Source: Cheiracanthium punctorium (taxonomy: Eukaryota; Arthropoda; Arachnida; Araneae; Cheiracanthiidae). Taken from it: 64,000 nucleotides of DNA. Below the pieces are notes generated by a model. That model saw nothing but the letters and a program-made list of their open reading frames with translations, ran no database searches and was not told where the DNA came from. Shown piece by piece: positions 22,798 to 33,037 of the stretch. The position numbers were made by a program, and so were the translations under genes. The stretch is taken from positions 347,901 to 411,900 of the forward strand of contig JAWZYV010019509.1 in the NCBI GenBank assembly GCA_038373885.1, written 5' to 3'. How positions within the stretch are numbered: the first letter of the stretch is position 1; each line of letters opens with the position of its first letter.

Positions 22798-24473
22798 GGC
22801 CTTCAGAAAAAACGTACCAATCTGCTTGAAAAATAGTTCTATCTTGTTTTGAAATTTAAAATAAAGAAAACACATAAAAATTGGTAAATTAATCTTAAAC
22901 ATTGTAGAAATTGTGATTTTTTAAGCATTTCAGCCACTATAGCATTTTCTGTTCTGTCATCTTAGGATGAAACAGTTATGAAAGTTTTTTTTTTTTTTTT
23001 TTTTTAATGTGATAAATTTGCATATTTGTTCTTGACAGTTACTAGCTCTGAGTCTCTATACACACACCCCTTTTTTATTGGACAAAATGCCATAATTTTC
23101 TGATTTTTAAGGTTTATGTTTTTTCAACACAGTTTTTTTTTTCTTGAATTGTTTCCATAAATATTCTATTTTGCATAACAAATCACTTTTTCCGGGGTCA
23201 TGCATTCAGTAATTTGTATGCTTTCGTATATATTTTTAAACGTAGTAACTGAATTTTAATACTGAAATTGCTAAATTTCATGTTTTCAAAATTGTTATCT
23301 GTTTGCTATACCAGAATTATAGAAGGATTTTTAAAATACTTCATTCTTTTCAAATGTCATTTTCAAAACATTTTAATTGAAAGGGAGGATAAACTCTCTT
23401 GAAATTTTATTTTTCTATTTGTTTGTAGTTTATATGTATTGATGACAAAAGTAATTTTTACAAAATAAAATTGTTAAATAAAAATTTAATTTTTAAAATT
23501 TTCTTTTTGTAAATCAATGCTTTGTTTTTTAAACATTGATTGAAACTTAATTGTACATCAATATAAAATACTGATAGAAATTTATAAAATATAACACAGA
23601 AATTGCTTGATTTTACTTAACTTGTATCATTTCATAATTCAATACTGCTCATATGATTTTTGACTGTTGTAGTTATCCATAATATAATTGTATATGTTTG
23701 CATTTTCATTTCTAAAATCATTGACTTTAGGCATTTATTTATATCTTATAAAATCATATCACATGTAATCCAATGTGCTCTACTAAAGTGTTTAATGTCC
23801 ATCTGTTGATGCATTTACTTATTTATGCAAAGTATATGACTGAATATAGATTACATATATTGTTCATCACATAGTGTTGTAACATAGAGGATGCTTTCAA
23901 GAAGCAAAAGTTATTAATATTTGTGATGTTTGTGCAATGAAAAGATTTTATATTACATGAGTGATCAAGAAATTTTTTATAATATAACTTCTATTTGTGA
24001 AGGCTATTTTTATATTAAATCTGTCAGCATGTAATTGTTGTCAAATGCTGTTATATTATATGGAGACATTACTGTTATTTTAAGTGACTACATATTGGAT
24101 GTTTCATCTTTGCCATATACCTTTGGTCAGTACATATGATGAACAAAAGTAAAATGCCACCCTAGTTTTCTCTGCACTATTACTTGCCTTTAGAGAAATT
24201 AGTTTGTATTTAATTGCATTTAATTTTAGTTACTTCATCCTGAATATCATTTTTGTGTGTGTGTGTGTGTTGTTTATCTTTTACGTAATAAAATTTTCTT
24301 TTCAATATAAGTGAATTTCATTACTTTCAGTGTATCAAGTGTAAGGATTCAGTTAAAAGGTTATATCTTGCAGATTATTATGCAGTTGTGTAAGAATCCT
24401 ATGATATTTTAATTTTCAGAGTTCTTAAGAATTAATCATAGTTTTTGTGTCATAATGTTGCAGTTGCGCTATA

Positions 24474-24626
24474 CAGGGGCGTAGGCAAGAAAATATTTCA
24501 GGGTTGATATAAAATAAGTTGTGAGTAAATAAACATAATATCTTCACGACCTAAAGCTTATGCTGATCCGAAATCTTTGGGTGGTGATATATCCCAAATT
24601 TGCTCCCCCTTTTGGCTATGCCCCTG
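24474..24626. mobile_element. hAT-type MITE, 153 bp
   Basis: Ends CAGGGGCGTAGGCAAG and CTTTTGGCTATGCCCCTG are inverted copies with the CAGGGGCGTAG signature of hAT elements. Flanking octamers GCGCTATA (24466-24473) and TTACTATA (24627-24634) agree at six of eight positions, fitting an aged 8-bp duplication. No coding capacity. Confidence 0.78.
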
Positions 24627-24634
24627 TTACTATA

Positions 24635-26250
24635 CAGGGTGTCCCAAAAACACTGACCTAGGCCTTTATTCCTTAAATATTAATCATAGACACCTAAACA
24701 TATAAAATAGCTTTCTTGTTCGTTTATTTGTTCCCTATAGACGCCTAGACGGTTTGTTGGATCTGGACCAAATGTAGCACACTGAATAAATAAGGGCAAT
24801 AGAAAGCTATTGCTGAAAAAAAAATGCAATCAAATTTTTGGTTTTGTAGTTATTTTATGTTTCGGCTAATTTTCGCCCATTTTGCCTTGTTGCGAGCTCA
24901 ATTTTCACCCATAAACTGTATTTCTTATATCCAGTGAATGCTTTTTTAAACAAGCTATTGTGGAACATCATACCTAAATTAGATTTTTTTTTTTTTAAGA
25001 AATTTTTGAAAAATGCAAGAAATAGCCTTTCTTAGCATGTTTTGATTTTAGTACTCAAATGAAAATTCATTTGTGAAAATATCCTTACAAAAAAGTGATA
25101 ATAATTTGGAGTTAACAGTTTTCTCTCTATTAAAAAAAATGAATAATAAGAAAAACATATTCTTTTTTAATTTTTTTAAGAATATCCAATGGAATTTTCT
25201 TCATTTGGTCATTCTTTTGCAGTAAACTTTGAGGAGGTTTCTCATCTCCAAGTCATGCTGTTGTAGAATGCTATGACCTACGACTCAGCCGCCGGTGCAT
25301 TTGAAATAAGATGCTTACAACTATGTGCATTTGAAAGAGTTTTTCTAGAACTTTTATAAGGGTATTATACTGGGCATTCTGCAAGGTGATCAGTTTAAAA
25401 GAGTATGTTGTTGTTTCTTTTTCCTCTTAAATCTGTCAGATGTGGCAACTATTCTAAAACTGAAATATAATTGTTTGAACCTTAAGTGTGTGACAATTTC
25501 CATCACTGTGGGACTCTTGCAATTTTATTTGTGAGGTAAAACAGAAATGGAGACGCACAATGTTACTTAATCCTGTGATAATTTTATTTTTTAAAAACAC
25601 GTAACTCAAATTTTTTACATTATTATTCCTTACAAGGAAATGTTGAAAAATTTTGCCAACATTTTGAATACGAACCTGAACGCATCAAACCAATTTTTTT
25701 GACTCACTTCACAACATTGTTGATGTTATTGACGGGATTTCTTCAGTTATGTTATGGTTTGTTTTAATTTATTGATATTTGCAAGACTTCTCTGGGAAAT
25801 GCTATCTTTAAGATCCCCCTGCACACATACACAAAAACATCTAACAGGTTGATTAATAATAATGGAATGATAATGTAAAAAAATTTGAATTGTATTATGT
25901 TTTTGTAAAATAAAATTATCACAGGATTAAGTAACCTTGTGAATCTCCTTTTTTTTTTTTTTTTTTTTTTTTTCACCTCCTAAATAAAGTTGTCCAACAG
26001 TGTTGGAAATTGTCTCCCACACTTTGACAAGTTTCAAACATCTCAGTATTAGAATAGTTGCCACATCTGTAAGATTTAAGAGTATGAGAAAAACCAACAG
26101 GTACTCTTTTAAATTGATTGCCCTGTATAAGAAAACTGAAGCCTAAAATACTAATCTGTGAGCTGTAGTTTGTGTTTCATTTATGTAAAATTCTGTACAT
26201 TACATAATTTAATAAAGACAATTAATTTTTAAACTTTTGTGTACTAAGGA
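24635..26250. repeat. Single CAGGGTGTCCC end followed by a ~780-bp inverted repeat
   Basis: A CAGGGTGTCCCAAAAACACT end begins directly beside the hAT MITE; a matching opposite end was not found before 26.3 kb. From about 25362 to 26141 the DNA is a large imperfect palindrome. TTAAAAGAGTA, ATCTG(T/A)CAGATGTGGCAACT and ACTTAATCCTGTGATAATTT on the left (to about 25640) recur inverted on the right (about 25850-26141). A poly(T) run of about 23 (25951-25973) interrupts the right arm. Nothing here encodes a recognisable protein. The DNA from 26142 to 26250 is plain and AT-rich. Confidence 0.7.
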
Positions 26251-26377
26251 GAGACTGACCGGTTTGTGAGGGTTACTTTTTAGAAGTTGGCAACACTTGA
26301 ATATCGTTGAACTCAACAGTATAAAAAAACATGATAATATCTGTGATGAAGGCTGTTTTGTAATTGTTAATAATATG

Positions 26378-26610
26378 TAAACTAATGTTTTTAAAATTCA
26401 TACTCACTTTTTGCATTAGAGATTGTAAAAATAAGCCACAGACTAGATTAGCAAACATCTGTATACTTGACTGCCATGCATCTGGTTGAATGACTCCTCC
26501 CTCTTCTTTTGCAGTTGCAAATTTCGTGTTTAAGTGCTGGGAAAACAGTGGAACTTTATTCAGATTTCTTCTTCTTATTATTTTATTTTGGGGGGAAACG
26601 GAACTTGACA
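26378..26610. repeat. Dispersed repeat, partner at 38945-39165
   Basis: The segment ACTAATGTTTTTAAAATTCA with TACTCACTTT and AATAAGCCAC (26380-26440) recurs at 39083-39165 in the same orientation. A second block, AACAGTGGAACTT with TTATTATTTTATTTT (about 26543-26590), recurs at about 38953-38995. The two blocks are in opposite order in the two copies, as if one copy were circularly permuted or rearranged. Confidence 0.65.
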
Positions 26611-26811
26611 AATTGCTTAATGCCAAGAATTCATTTCAAGCTGGAACTTGGTAGACTCATTTTGCAATTCTGTTTCGTTATTGCATGAGCTGAATTTTGT
26701 GGGCAGATTCTAAAAATCCATCTCCCTTTTCCATATAATCGACTACGATGTGCTGGATGTTACGCTCAACTTTTGTAACAAGTCAACTGTTGTCTCCCTT
26801 TGCTGTTATAG

Positions 26812-27927
26812 CTAAGGTGACCATACGTCCTCGAAATTCGAGGACAGTCCCCAAATATAGATCTTTCTTTCATTTTGTCCCCAAATTTAAAGATTTGTAC
26901 TTTTTTTCCCTGAAAGTTTCCGTTTAGTTTATTTCTTTCAGAAAAAACTGAAGAAATAAGAAAAATAAACCGACTAAAAGCGCCATCTACTCAGAGAAAC
27001 AATGAAATTCGATCTCTGAAAACGTTTGTTGTCATTGTGTGTGTAGCGTGTACAGACATTCAATAAAGTATCCGACTATGAGCCAAATTTCCCATTTCGG
27101 TTTTGTTTATGATTAACTGTTTGACTACTATGCAGCGCTATTACGCTTTTGGAATGTACACCCTCTAAAAGAAGAATTCCAACAAGAGAGAAATTTCCTA
27201 CGTTGGTTTCGTATATTAAAAATTATTTATCATAGAATATGAGTTAGGCTATGCATAAATATGACATTCCATATTTCTATTAAGTTGTGCGTTTTTCAAA
27301 AACTCAATTATTTTTTGCAAATCTAAAATAGGAAATTACTCTCTTGCTCAAATACTTTTATTGGAGGGTGTATGAGGATTTTGATGGATAGCAGTCATCC
27401 ACATCAAAAGCCATCATAGCCTTCAAACGGTTAATCACTTTTCATGAAGAAACATGCTTTAAATATGAAATTGACGTACGAAAATTTTCTTGCACTCGAA
27501 TACTTTTTTTAGAGGGTGTACAAAGTTTCATGAAAAATAATCACAAAATTATCCAATGTAAATGTCTTCTGAAAAATACAAATACTATTCTAAGAGTTAA
27601 ATTTTGAATAAATTGCAATATTTCAACATGATGTTCCTTTCATATTTCTGGTTTAAATAAATATTTATAAATGAATGAAATACTTCCATTAATTTATTAG
27701 AAATAAGAATACATGATTGATTTCGTATGAACTCTAATAAAGAGCTATTAGAGTTCATTTTAAGTATCACTGTCAGTCAAAATTTAAAGTATGGGTATAC
27801 ATGGTAATATGTTGTGTCCTCGAATAAGTCCCCAAGAATATTTTCTAGTGGCCCCACATTTTCCTTGTATTCGAGGACAATGCTTGATTTGTCCCCAAAA
27901 TACTGTTTAGAAATATGGCCGCCTTAG
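26812..27927. mobile_element. Non-autonomous DNA transposon, 1.1 kb, CTAAGGTGACCATA ends
   Basis: The left end CTAAGGTGACCATACGTCCT (26812) and the right end GGCCGCCTTAG (27927) are inverted relatives. The 6-mer TTATAG flanks both sides directly (26806-26811 and 27928-27933). Both subterminal regions contain small stems on the theme GTCCTCGAAATTCGAGGAC and TTTGTCCCCAAA. No transposase is recognisable. A GGTGACCATACGTCC-type end is familiar from hAT-like repeats, but the duplication seen here is only 6 bp. Confidence 0.75.
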
Positions 27928-28003
27928 TTATAGCGATGAGTGTTCTATCAATATCTGGGATTTTCTCCTCCTGGCGGTCACGCATTTTCATTCTTGTGTA
28001 ATA

Positions 28004-28826
28004 CAGTGGAACCTCGATCTATCGTTCCTGCATTCATCGTTTTCCCGTACTGATTGTTTTACTTCTGTGGTCCCTGCACTAGTTGTATTGAAATAATGTT
28101 AACAAAAGCTGCATGTATCATTCGTCAAAAAATCGCTTCCCCGTGTTCATCGTTGTAAAATATTTCTCCTGACCAAAATGAACTGAAGGTCAAGTGGATC
28201 TATATGTTATACGAATTTAATTACTTCCTGGTATGACTTCTTGAGTTGAAGATGATGTAGATAAAGAGTGGTTGGATGTAGCAGAGGATGTGTTTGATGT
28301 GAAATTTAGTGATTGTATTTCCATTGATCAATACACAGTGATGTGCGGCACCATGAGAATGGAAGAAGTGTGATACAGTGATGCAAAGAAAAAAAAAATG
28401 AAACTAATGTCAAAGAAGCATAGAATAATATTTATGCTGAAGGGACTGAGCCTACATTAGTGCCAAGTTTATCCGACGCTATAATGGTATTTGAAAGTGT
28501 ATGAACCTTTATATACAAACATGAAAACACAAAAAAAAACAAGCAAAATATTATAAATCTTTAAAATTTTCATTTCATTAAAAAAAATTGAGAAAAAACA
28601 CAGCGTAAAAGTACTGATTTTTTAAAAATAAATGTAACTTAATTTTCTACAACTTCAATTTTTTTCTTTTACAGTAAATTAGTGTTTTTGCCATACTGTA
28701 TACATTGTGTGCATTCATAAACATTATTTTCTTCGTACTTTGGCTTTAACCCACATTAGTCGTTTTCCCCCATGCATCGTTTTTTTCCACACACCCCTTG
28801 AAAAACGATAGCTCAAGGTTCTACTG
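28004..28826 (+). mobile_element. pogo/Tigger-type element relic, 823 bp, TA-flanked
   Basis: The ends CAGTGGAACCTCGATCTATC and its counterpart GATAGCTCAAGGTTCTACTG are the pogo/Tigger terminal repeat, inserted at TA (28002-28003 and 28827-28828). Inside, about 28245-28370 translates to DVDKEWLDVAEDVFDVKFSD then CISIDQYTVMCGTMRMEE. This resembles the C-terminal tail of Tigger/jerky-like transposases (a F-x-D/E-x-V-x-V-D...CG...E pattern). The catalytic and DNA-binding parts are gone, so the copy is a deletion derivative. Confidence 0.8.
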
Positions 28827-29018
28827 TACTTAAGCGAGATTGTTATTTCTCATGATCACCATTTGCGGTTAACAGTGGTGTAGTTCTAAAAAAAAAAGTG
28901 GGGGGCACTCATTTTTAGAAGAAATTCAACCCAAATGTACGTATTCTTTTCTCAAATTGTATATATATATACATGTAATAAAATAATGGGTACGGGAAGG
29001 TAGTTGTCGTGGCTTGGT

Positions 29019-29560
29019 CAGGGTGGAACAAGACTTCGCTGACCCGGGTGCTGGGCAGGAGCGGCTCTTATAATATCACATCGGGTTGAGCTCAGCATCA
29101 GGGTCTCGCGGTTGGAGGACCGCCACTGGAGTCCGTAGGGCTCAGATATAGGACGGTTTATGCGGGCTGAGGTTGTTGTACCGAATGAACACTCCGGGAT
29201 TACGAAGACATATTTTTATTTAGTTTTCACACAGTTTTACATGGCAACTGAAATCACGAAAAAGCTCTGCTCCGAGCTGCGTTTCAAACTATATAATCTC
29301 GGATAATGTGTTCTATAAAGTATCGCATGTTCCAAAAGAGATGCATTTATTGGTTATTAATATGCCTGGGTCTGCTAGCCTTTAGGAAATTCTTGCGAGT
29401 TGTGGTGCCAGTAGACCGTGAGAAAGAGGGGAGATATATTAATTGCGTTTGAATTAGATTTAGATCCTGATACAAATCCTTTGTTTAAACCGAAAGTTAC
29501 TACACTCTAAAGAATTTTGGGGCAAGCAGATAGAAATTTTGAATTTTAAGAGGATGTTTA
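29019..29560. other. GC-richer unassigned repeat-like stretch
   Basis: From about 29000 to 29240 the composition turns noticeably GC-richer than the surroundings (GGTTGGAGGACCGCCACTGG, CCCGGGTGCTGGGCAGGAGC). This suggests an inserted element such as a retroelement leader or SINE body. No boxes, tail or duplication could be identified. From 29241 to 29560 the DNA is ordinary and AT-rich. Confidence 0.35.
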
Positions 29561-29564
29561 ATTT

Positions 29565-29570
<6 letters not shown>

Positions 29571-29601
<31 letters not shown>
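29571..29601. repeat. (AT)n microsatellite
   Basis: About 15 AT dinucleotide units inside the 9.3 kb composite. Confidence 0.95.
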
Positions 29602-29604
<3 letters not shown>

Positions 29605-30438
29605 TAGGGGACGGGAGGATAATACGTGGAGCATTGAAGCTTTGAAATCGAATTTCAAGCTTGCTGTACTACCTTGCTCGTGCTGAAGTTTTTAGAAATA
29701 TATTGCCTGAAAATCAATCTGACTTTTCTGTCAAATTATATGTTGTGATTCTAAAGCATGCAATTTCTAGGCAGGATCTAAAAAGTTATAATTTAAAACA
29801 AATTTATTCACATTTACCCCAAATAACACACTTATCCATTTTATGTCTATTTCTGATCCAACTCATCCATAATACATCCATGTCTATACATAGACATCCA
29901 TAAGACATCTATTTATGGACATAATCTGGAAAATCCAGAATATGTCCATGAATAAACCAACACTAGAATTAGAATATCCATAATAAGTCCATTTATGGAC
30001 GTATTCCAGATGATCCACACTATGTCAGTGATACGACATAAAATGGATGTGTGTATAAGTCCAGAAATGGACAAAATATGGAAAAGTTACTTTTTTGTCA
30101 TTGATTTTCATTTTACCCAATACTGTACTTACGATGCATGAATTTATTTTAATTTATGTTTTTATTGATATTAAATTTTACCCCAAAAAAGTTTAAAAAC
30201 ATTTAAAATTCTAGTTTTTTTTTTTTTTTTTAAGTAAAACTTCTAGCGCAACTAGGGAGTAATGGCGCCCATTCACCTTCGAATTCATCTGACAAACCAT
30301 TAGTTACGGGGCGATTTTTATGACTGGGGTGGGAGTTTTTTTATGACCGGGATAGCAATAAATAACTGACTTTCCACGCCTTCATCATTCATCCACACAA
30401 TCAGATATATCTCAGTTTGCGTTCAGACTTGGCACGGA

Positions 30439-30825
30439 ATGGCGTCAATTGATACAGCGATTGCGGTAGTTGTCCTCGTGCTTTCTGGAAAAAAAGTGGT
30501 TAAAGAAAGAGACAATTTATCCCATGTAAAATTATTAGAAAATTTACGGTTTTCGCCAGATGATTTCCATAATTATCTGTCTGATGAATGAGGAGACCTA
30601 TATGGAGCTGTTGAAACTTGTTGCACCCGTTATCAAAAGGAGCAACACCATTATGAGAAAAGCAATTTCTCCGCATGAAAGACTTTCAGCCACACTCAGA
30701 TTTTTGGTTACGGGACGCAGTTATGGGGACTTATAAAGTTCTCTACTTTAATATCACCTCAAGCTCTAGGAAAAATAATTCCAGAAACGTGTGATGCAAT
30801 TTACGCTGCATTCAGGAATATACAC
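30439..30825 (+). pseudogene. PIF/Harbinger (HARBI1-like) transposase N-terminal relic
   Basis: Starts at ATG 30439 (MASIDTAIAVVVLVLSGKKV), followed by SHVKLLENLRFSPDDFHNYL. After a +1-type frameshift at about 30590 it continues EETYMELLKLVAPVIKRSNT, then MRKAISPHERLSATLRFLVT and GRSYGDL. A second shift at about 30738 leads to KFSTLISPQALGKIIPETCD, AIYAAF. These blocks are the standard N-terminal half of PIF/Harbinger (DDE_Tnp_4-family) transposases, the ISxxERLxxTLRFLATGxxYxxL and ISPQALGKIIPETC motifs being diagnostic. The catalytic DDE half does not follow; the next 400 bp are AT-rich. Two frameshifts and the truncation make it dead. Confidence 0.85.
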
Positions 30826-31280
30826 TGGAATATAGTTTATCATTCCTGTTCCGACAAACTTATTCAATATGTTATATTATTCATTAAACACTTACTAATT
30901 ACAATTTATAAATGTCTAGAAATGACTGATATTTTATTTAAGTGAAATGAAAAGAATTGAATTTTATGAAAAGTAACCTTGTACCAAATGCCATGTCATT
31001 TTAAAGTTTCGTTTGAGACTGCAAAATCAGGAATTGATAGGCATTCAGGGCGTGTGCCCAGGGCTTCCAAATTGCACAGGCTGATTGATTGCAACAAAAT
31101 TTCTCGATTACATTTATAATGAATCACACATTTTTTGGTAAGTTTCCTGTTCCACTTAATAAAATTATTCACTATATATTTACAATTGACAAATAAAATA
31201 ATAGTTATGTTATTGTAATTATTAGACTTACGTTTTTTAGCTTTACAGTGAAATAACTCAAATGATGATTGATTCCCATT

Positions 31281-31447
31281 CAGTGGCGTAGCTAAGGGGG
31301 GTTAGGGGGGGTCATAACCGCCCCCATGAGGAATTGTTTGCCATACAAAATGTATATTCTTCACTCCCTTATAACACACACCTATACATATATATGAGTT
31401 GAAGTAGTTGTAAACCCCCTCATGAAAAATTTCTGGCTACGCCACTG
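31281..31447. mobile_element. hAT-type MITE, 167 bp, perfect 8-bp duplication
   Basis: Ends CAGTGGCGTAGCTAAGG and TCTGGCTACGCCACTG are inverted copies. The octamer TTCCCATT flanks both sides exactly (31273-31280 and 31448-31455), the classic hAT signature. The element has no coding capacity. The perfect duplication indicates a fairly recent insertion within the larger nest. Confidence 0.92.
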
Positions 31448-31455
31448 TTCCCATT

Positions 31456-32843
31456 ATATTATGATAATGATTCCAATATTATTCCTTTACTGCCCTGTAG
31501 AGTATTTTAAGGGTATGTTATATGATACGTATGTCCTAGATGAACATTTAAATAAAAAACTGAGAAGGCGTGATGCTCGTAAAATTAAAATCTCCATCTT
31601 GAGATGGAGATTTTAATTTTTCCTCATCAATAATTAGAAAGAAAAAGCTCATCAGTTAAAATAAATGCGGTATGTTTGCGTACTTTGTCCCATTGAGTGT
31701 GCAATCCATTACATAACTTATGAATATGCTTCTGGTGAATTGAAATAATATTATTCTAAAAAAAAATATTGTGTAGACGTTCAACTCGTTTCCAGGACCA
31801 GTTATATTATATTTTAATAATTGAGAGTTTATATCACTGAATAAGTTCTAATGAATTTGTTAACAACGTCTGTATAAATGCAAAATAGCGTACTCCATAA
31901 ATATTACAGTTTTACTACTACTATATACATTCTCCTGCATAAAATATATTTTACTATGAATTAACTGAACATGTAATGGATTATAACTATAAACTAATAA
32001 CCAAGTTATAACTACACATCATTTAATTTATAAGATTTTATTATAGTAGTTAATATCAATTATAAAATAAATAAAAACACATTTAAAATGATCCAGTTCC
32101 TAGATAAAACTGGAATTAACTTATTCCTCCAGGGTAGATCATTGAGGGTCGTTGAGGTTCTATGTAAAAGAAAAAAAAATCGTCACTAAGTCGATGCATT
32201 GCCATATTTGGCTAAACTAGCAACCTTTCGAGAGCGGCACCTTTGAAGTTACGGGAAGGTCGAACGAAAAATCGTCAAACATTCGATCTGACCCCTTGAC
32301 CCAAAGCACTCCCACTTTAACCACAAATGGAGATTTATGGCTAAATATCCGCTGCTCCGGTGACAAAAATCCCCCCACCACTAATAAATTTTCGGAGGAG
32401 TCGTACGATCGGTAGACACGTGTATGGCAGGACTGCTGAAAGTAGAAGGGCTGGTTCATTCACCATACTTTACTGAAGCAGAGCTTCCCCCTCGATGACG
32501 TCACGGCGCTGACCGCGAAGAGATTTCTACGAGAAATGTAGGAGATTTTTCACTTCGAATGATACCTTTTAAAGGAAAACGCTTTTGAATATTAATTTCC
32601 CGAAGCAAATAAACTGATTTATACATATTCAATTACGTACAATTATTGCAAAATAAAGATATTGTTATTATCTTTTTAATATGCTTTTAATATATTTATG
32701 AGTTAAGAAACTTACAGATAAAAAATTTTAGATACTGTTTCATTTAGCTTGCTACAAAATATAAGTACTTAAATAAATGGAGGTGCTTATAAACATTAGA
32801 AATTAATATAAATATAGTAAATCTTTCAAATGAATGAATAATA
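31456..32843. other. Unassigned AT-rich stretch within the nest
   Basis: No gene recognised. A 16-bp inverted repeat ATTAAAATCTCCATCT/AGATGGAGATTTTAAT is centred at about 31600. A GC-richer segment at 32200-32530 has no motif I can name. Its TGACGTCA-containing part (about 32497) shares GATGACGTCAC with 35922-35932, hinting at a repeated end. Confidence 0.4.
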
Positions 32844-33022
32844 TCGTGTTTATTCGCGTAATAGTCGCACTTTTTTGCCGATTTTAAACGGTGAAAATCT
32901 AGGTGCCACCGTTATGCGGGAAAAATCTACTACATAATATTGTAATTCTAAAGCTATATTTTCTGCTTGAAAACGGAGGTGCGACTATTATGCGAAAGCA
33001 ACTATTTCGCGAGAAAACACGG
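32844..33022. mobile_element. TA-flanked MITE with TCGTGTTTATTCGCG ends, 179 bp
   Basis: The left end TCGTGTTTATTCGCGTAATA with GTCGCAC is the inverse of the right end (GTGCGACTATTATGCG and CGCGAGAAAACACGG). TA dinucleotides flank both sides (32842-32843, 33023-33024). Relatives with the same ends lie at 54887-55249 and, truncated, at 45736-45813. The superfamily is probably Tc1/mariner-like because of the TA target; no transposase is present. Confidence 0.85.
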
Positions 33023-33037
33023 TAAATAAACTTACTC

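Larger units (their letters stand above)
16894..24473 (+). other. Probable long 3'UTR and downstream flank of the SLK-like gene, TE-poor
   Basis: These 7.6 kb have no recognisable coding sequence or full transposon. This contrasts sharply with the DNA on either side. Candidate polyadenylation hexamers AATAAA occur, for example, at 17426-17431, 20860-20865 and 24287-24292; the last lies just after a (GT)n run. Which is used cannot be read from sequence. Internal open frames (19388-19576, 19623-19919, 20460-20756) are AT-rich and without motifs. The transcript end is therefore uncertain between about 17.4 and 24.3 kb. Confidence 0.5.

Noticed and set aside
25764..25976. 70-aa open frame beginning with a poly-lysine run
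   Set aside because: The lysines are the translation of a poly(T)/poly(A) tract and the rest lies in an inverted repeat.
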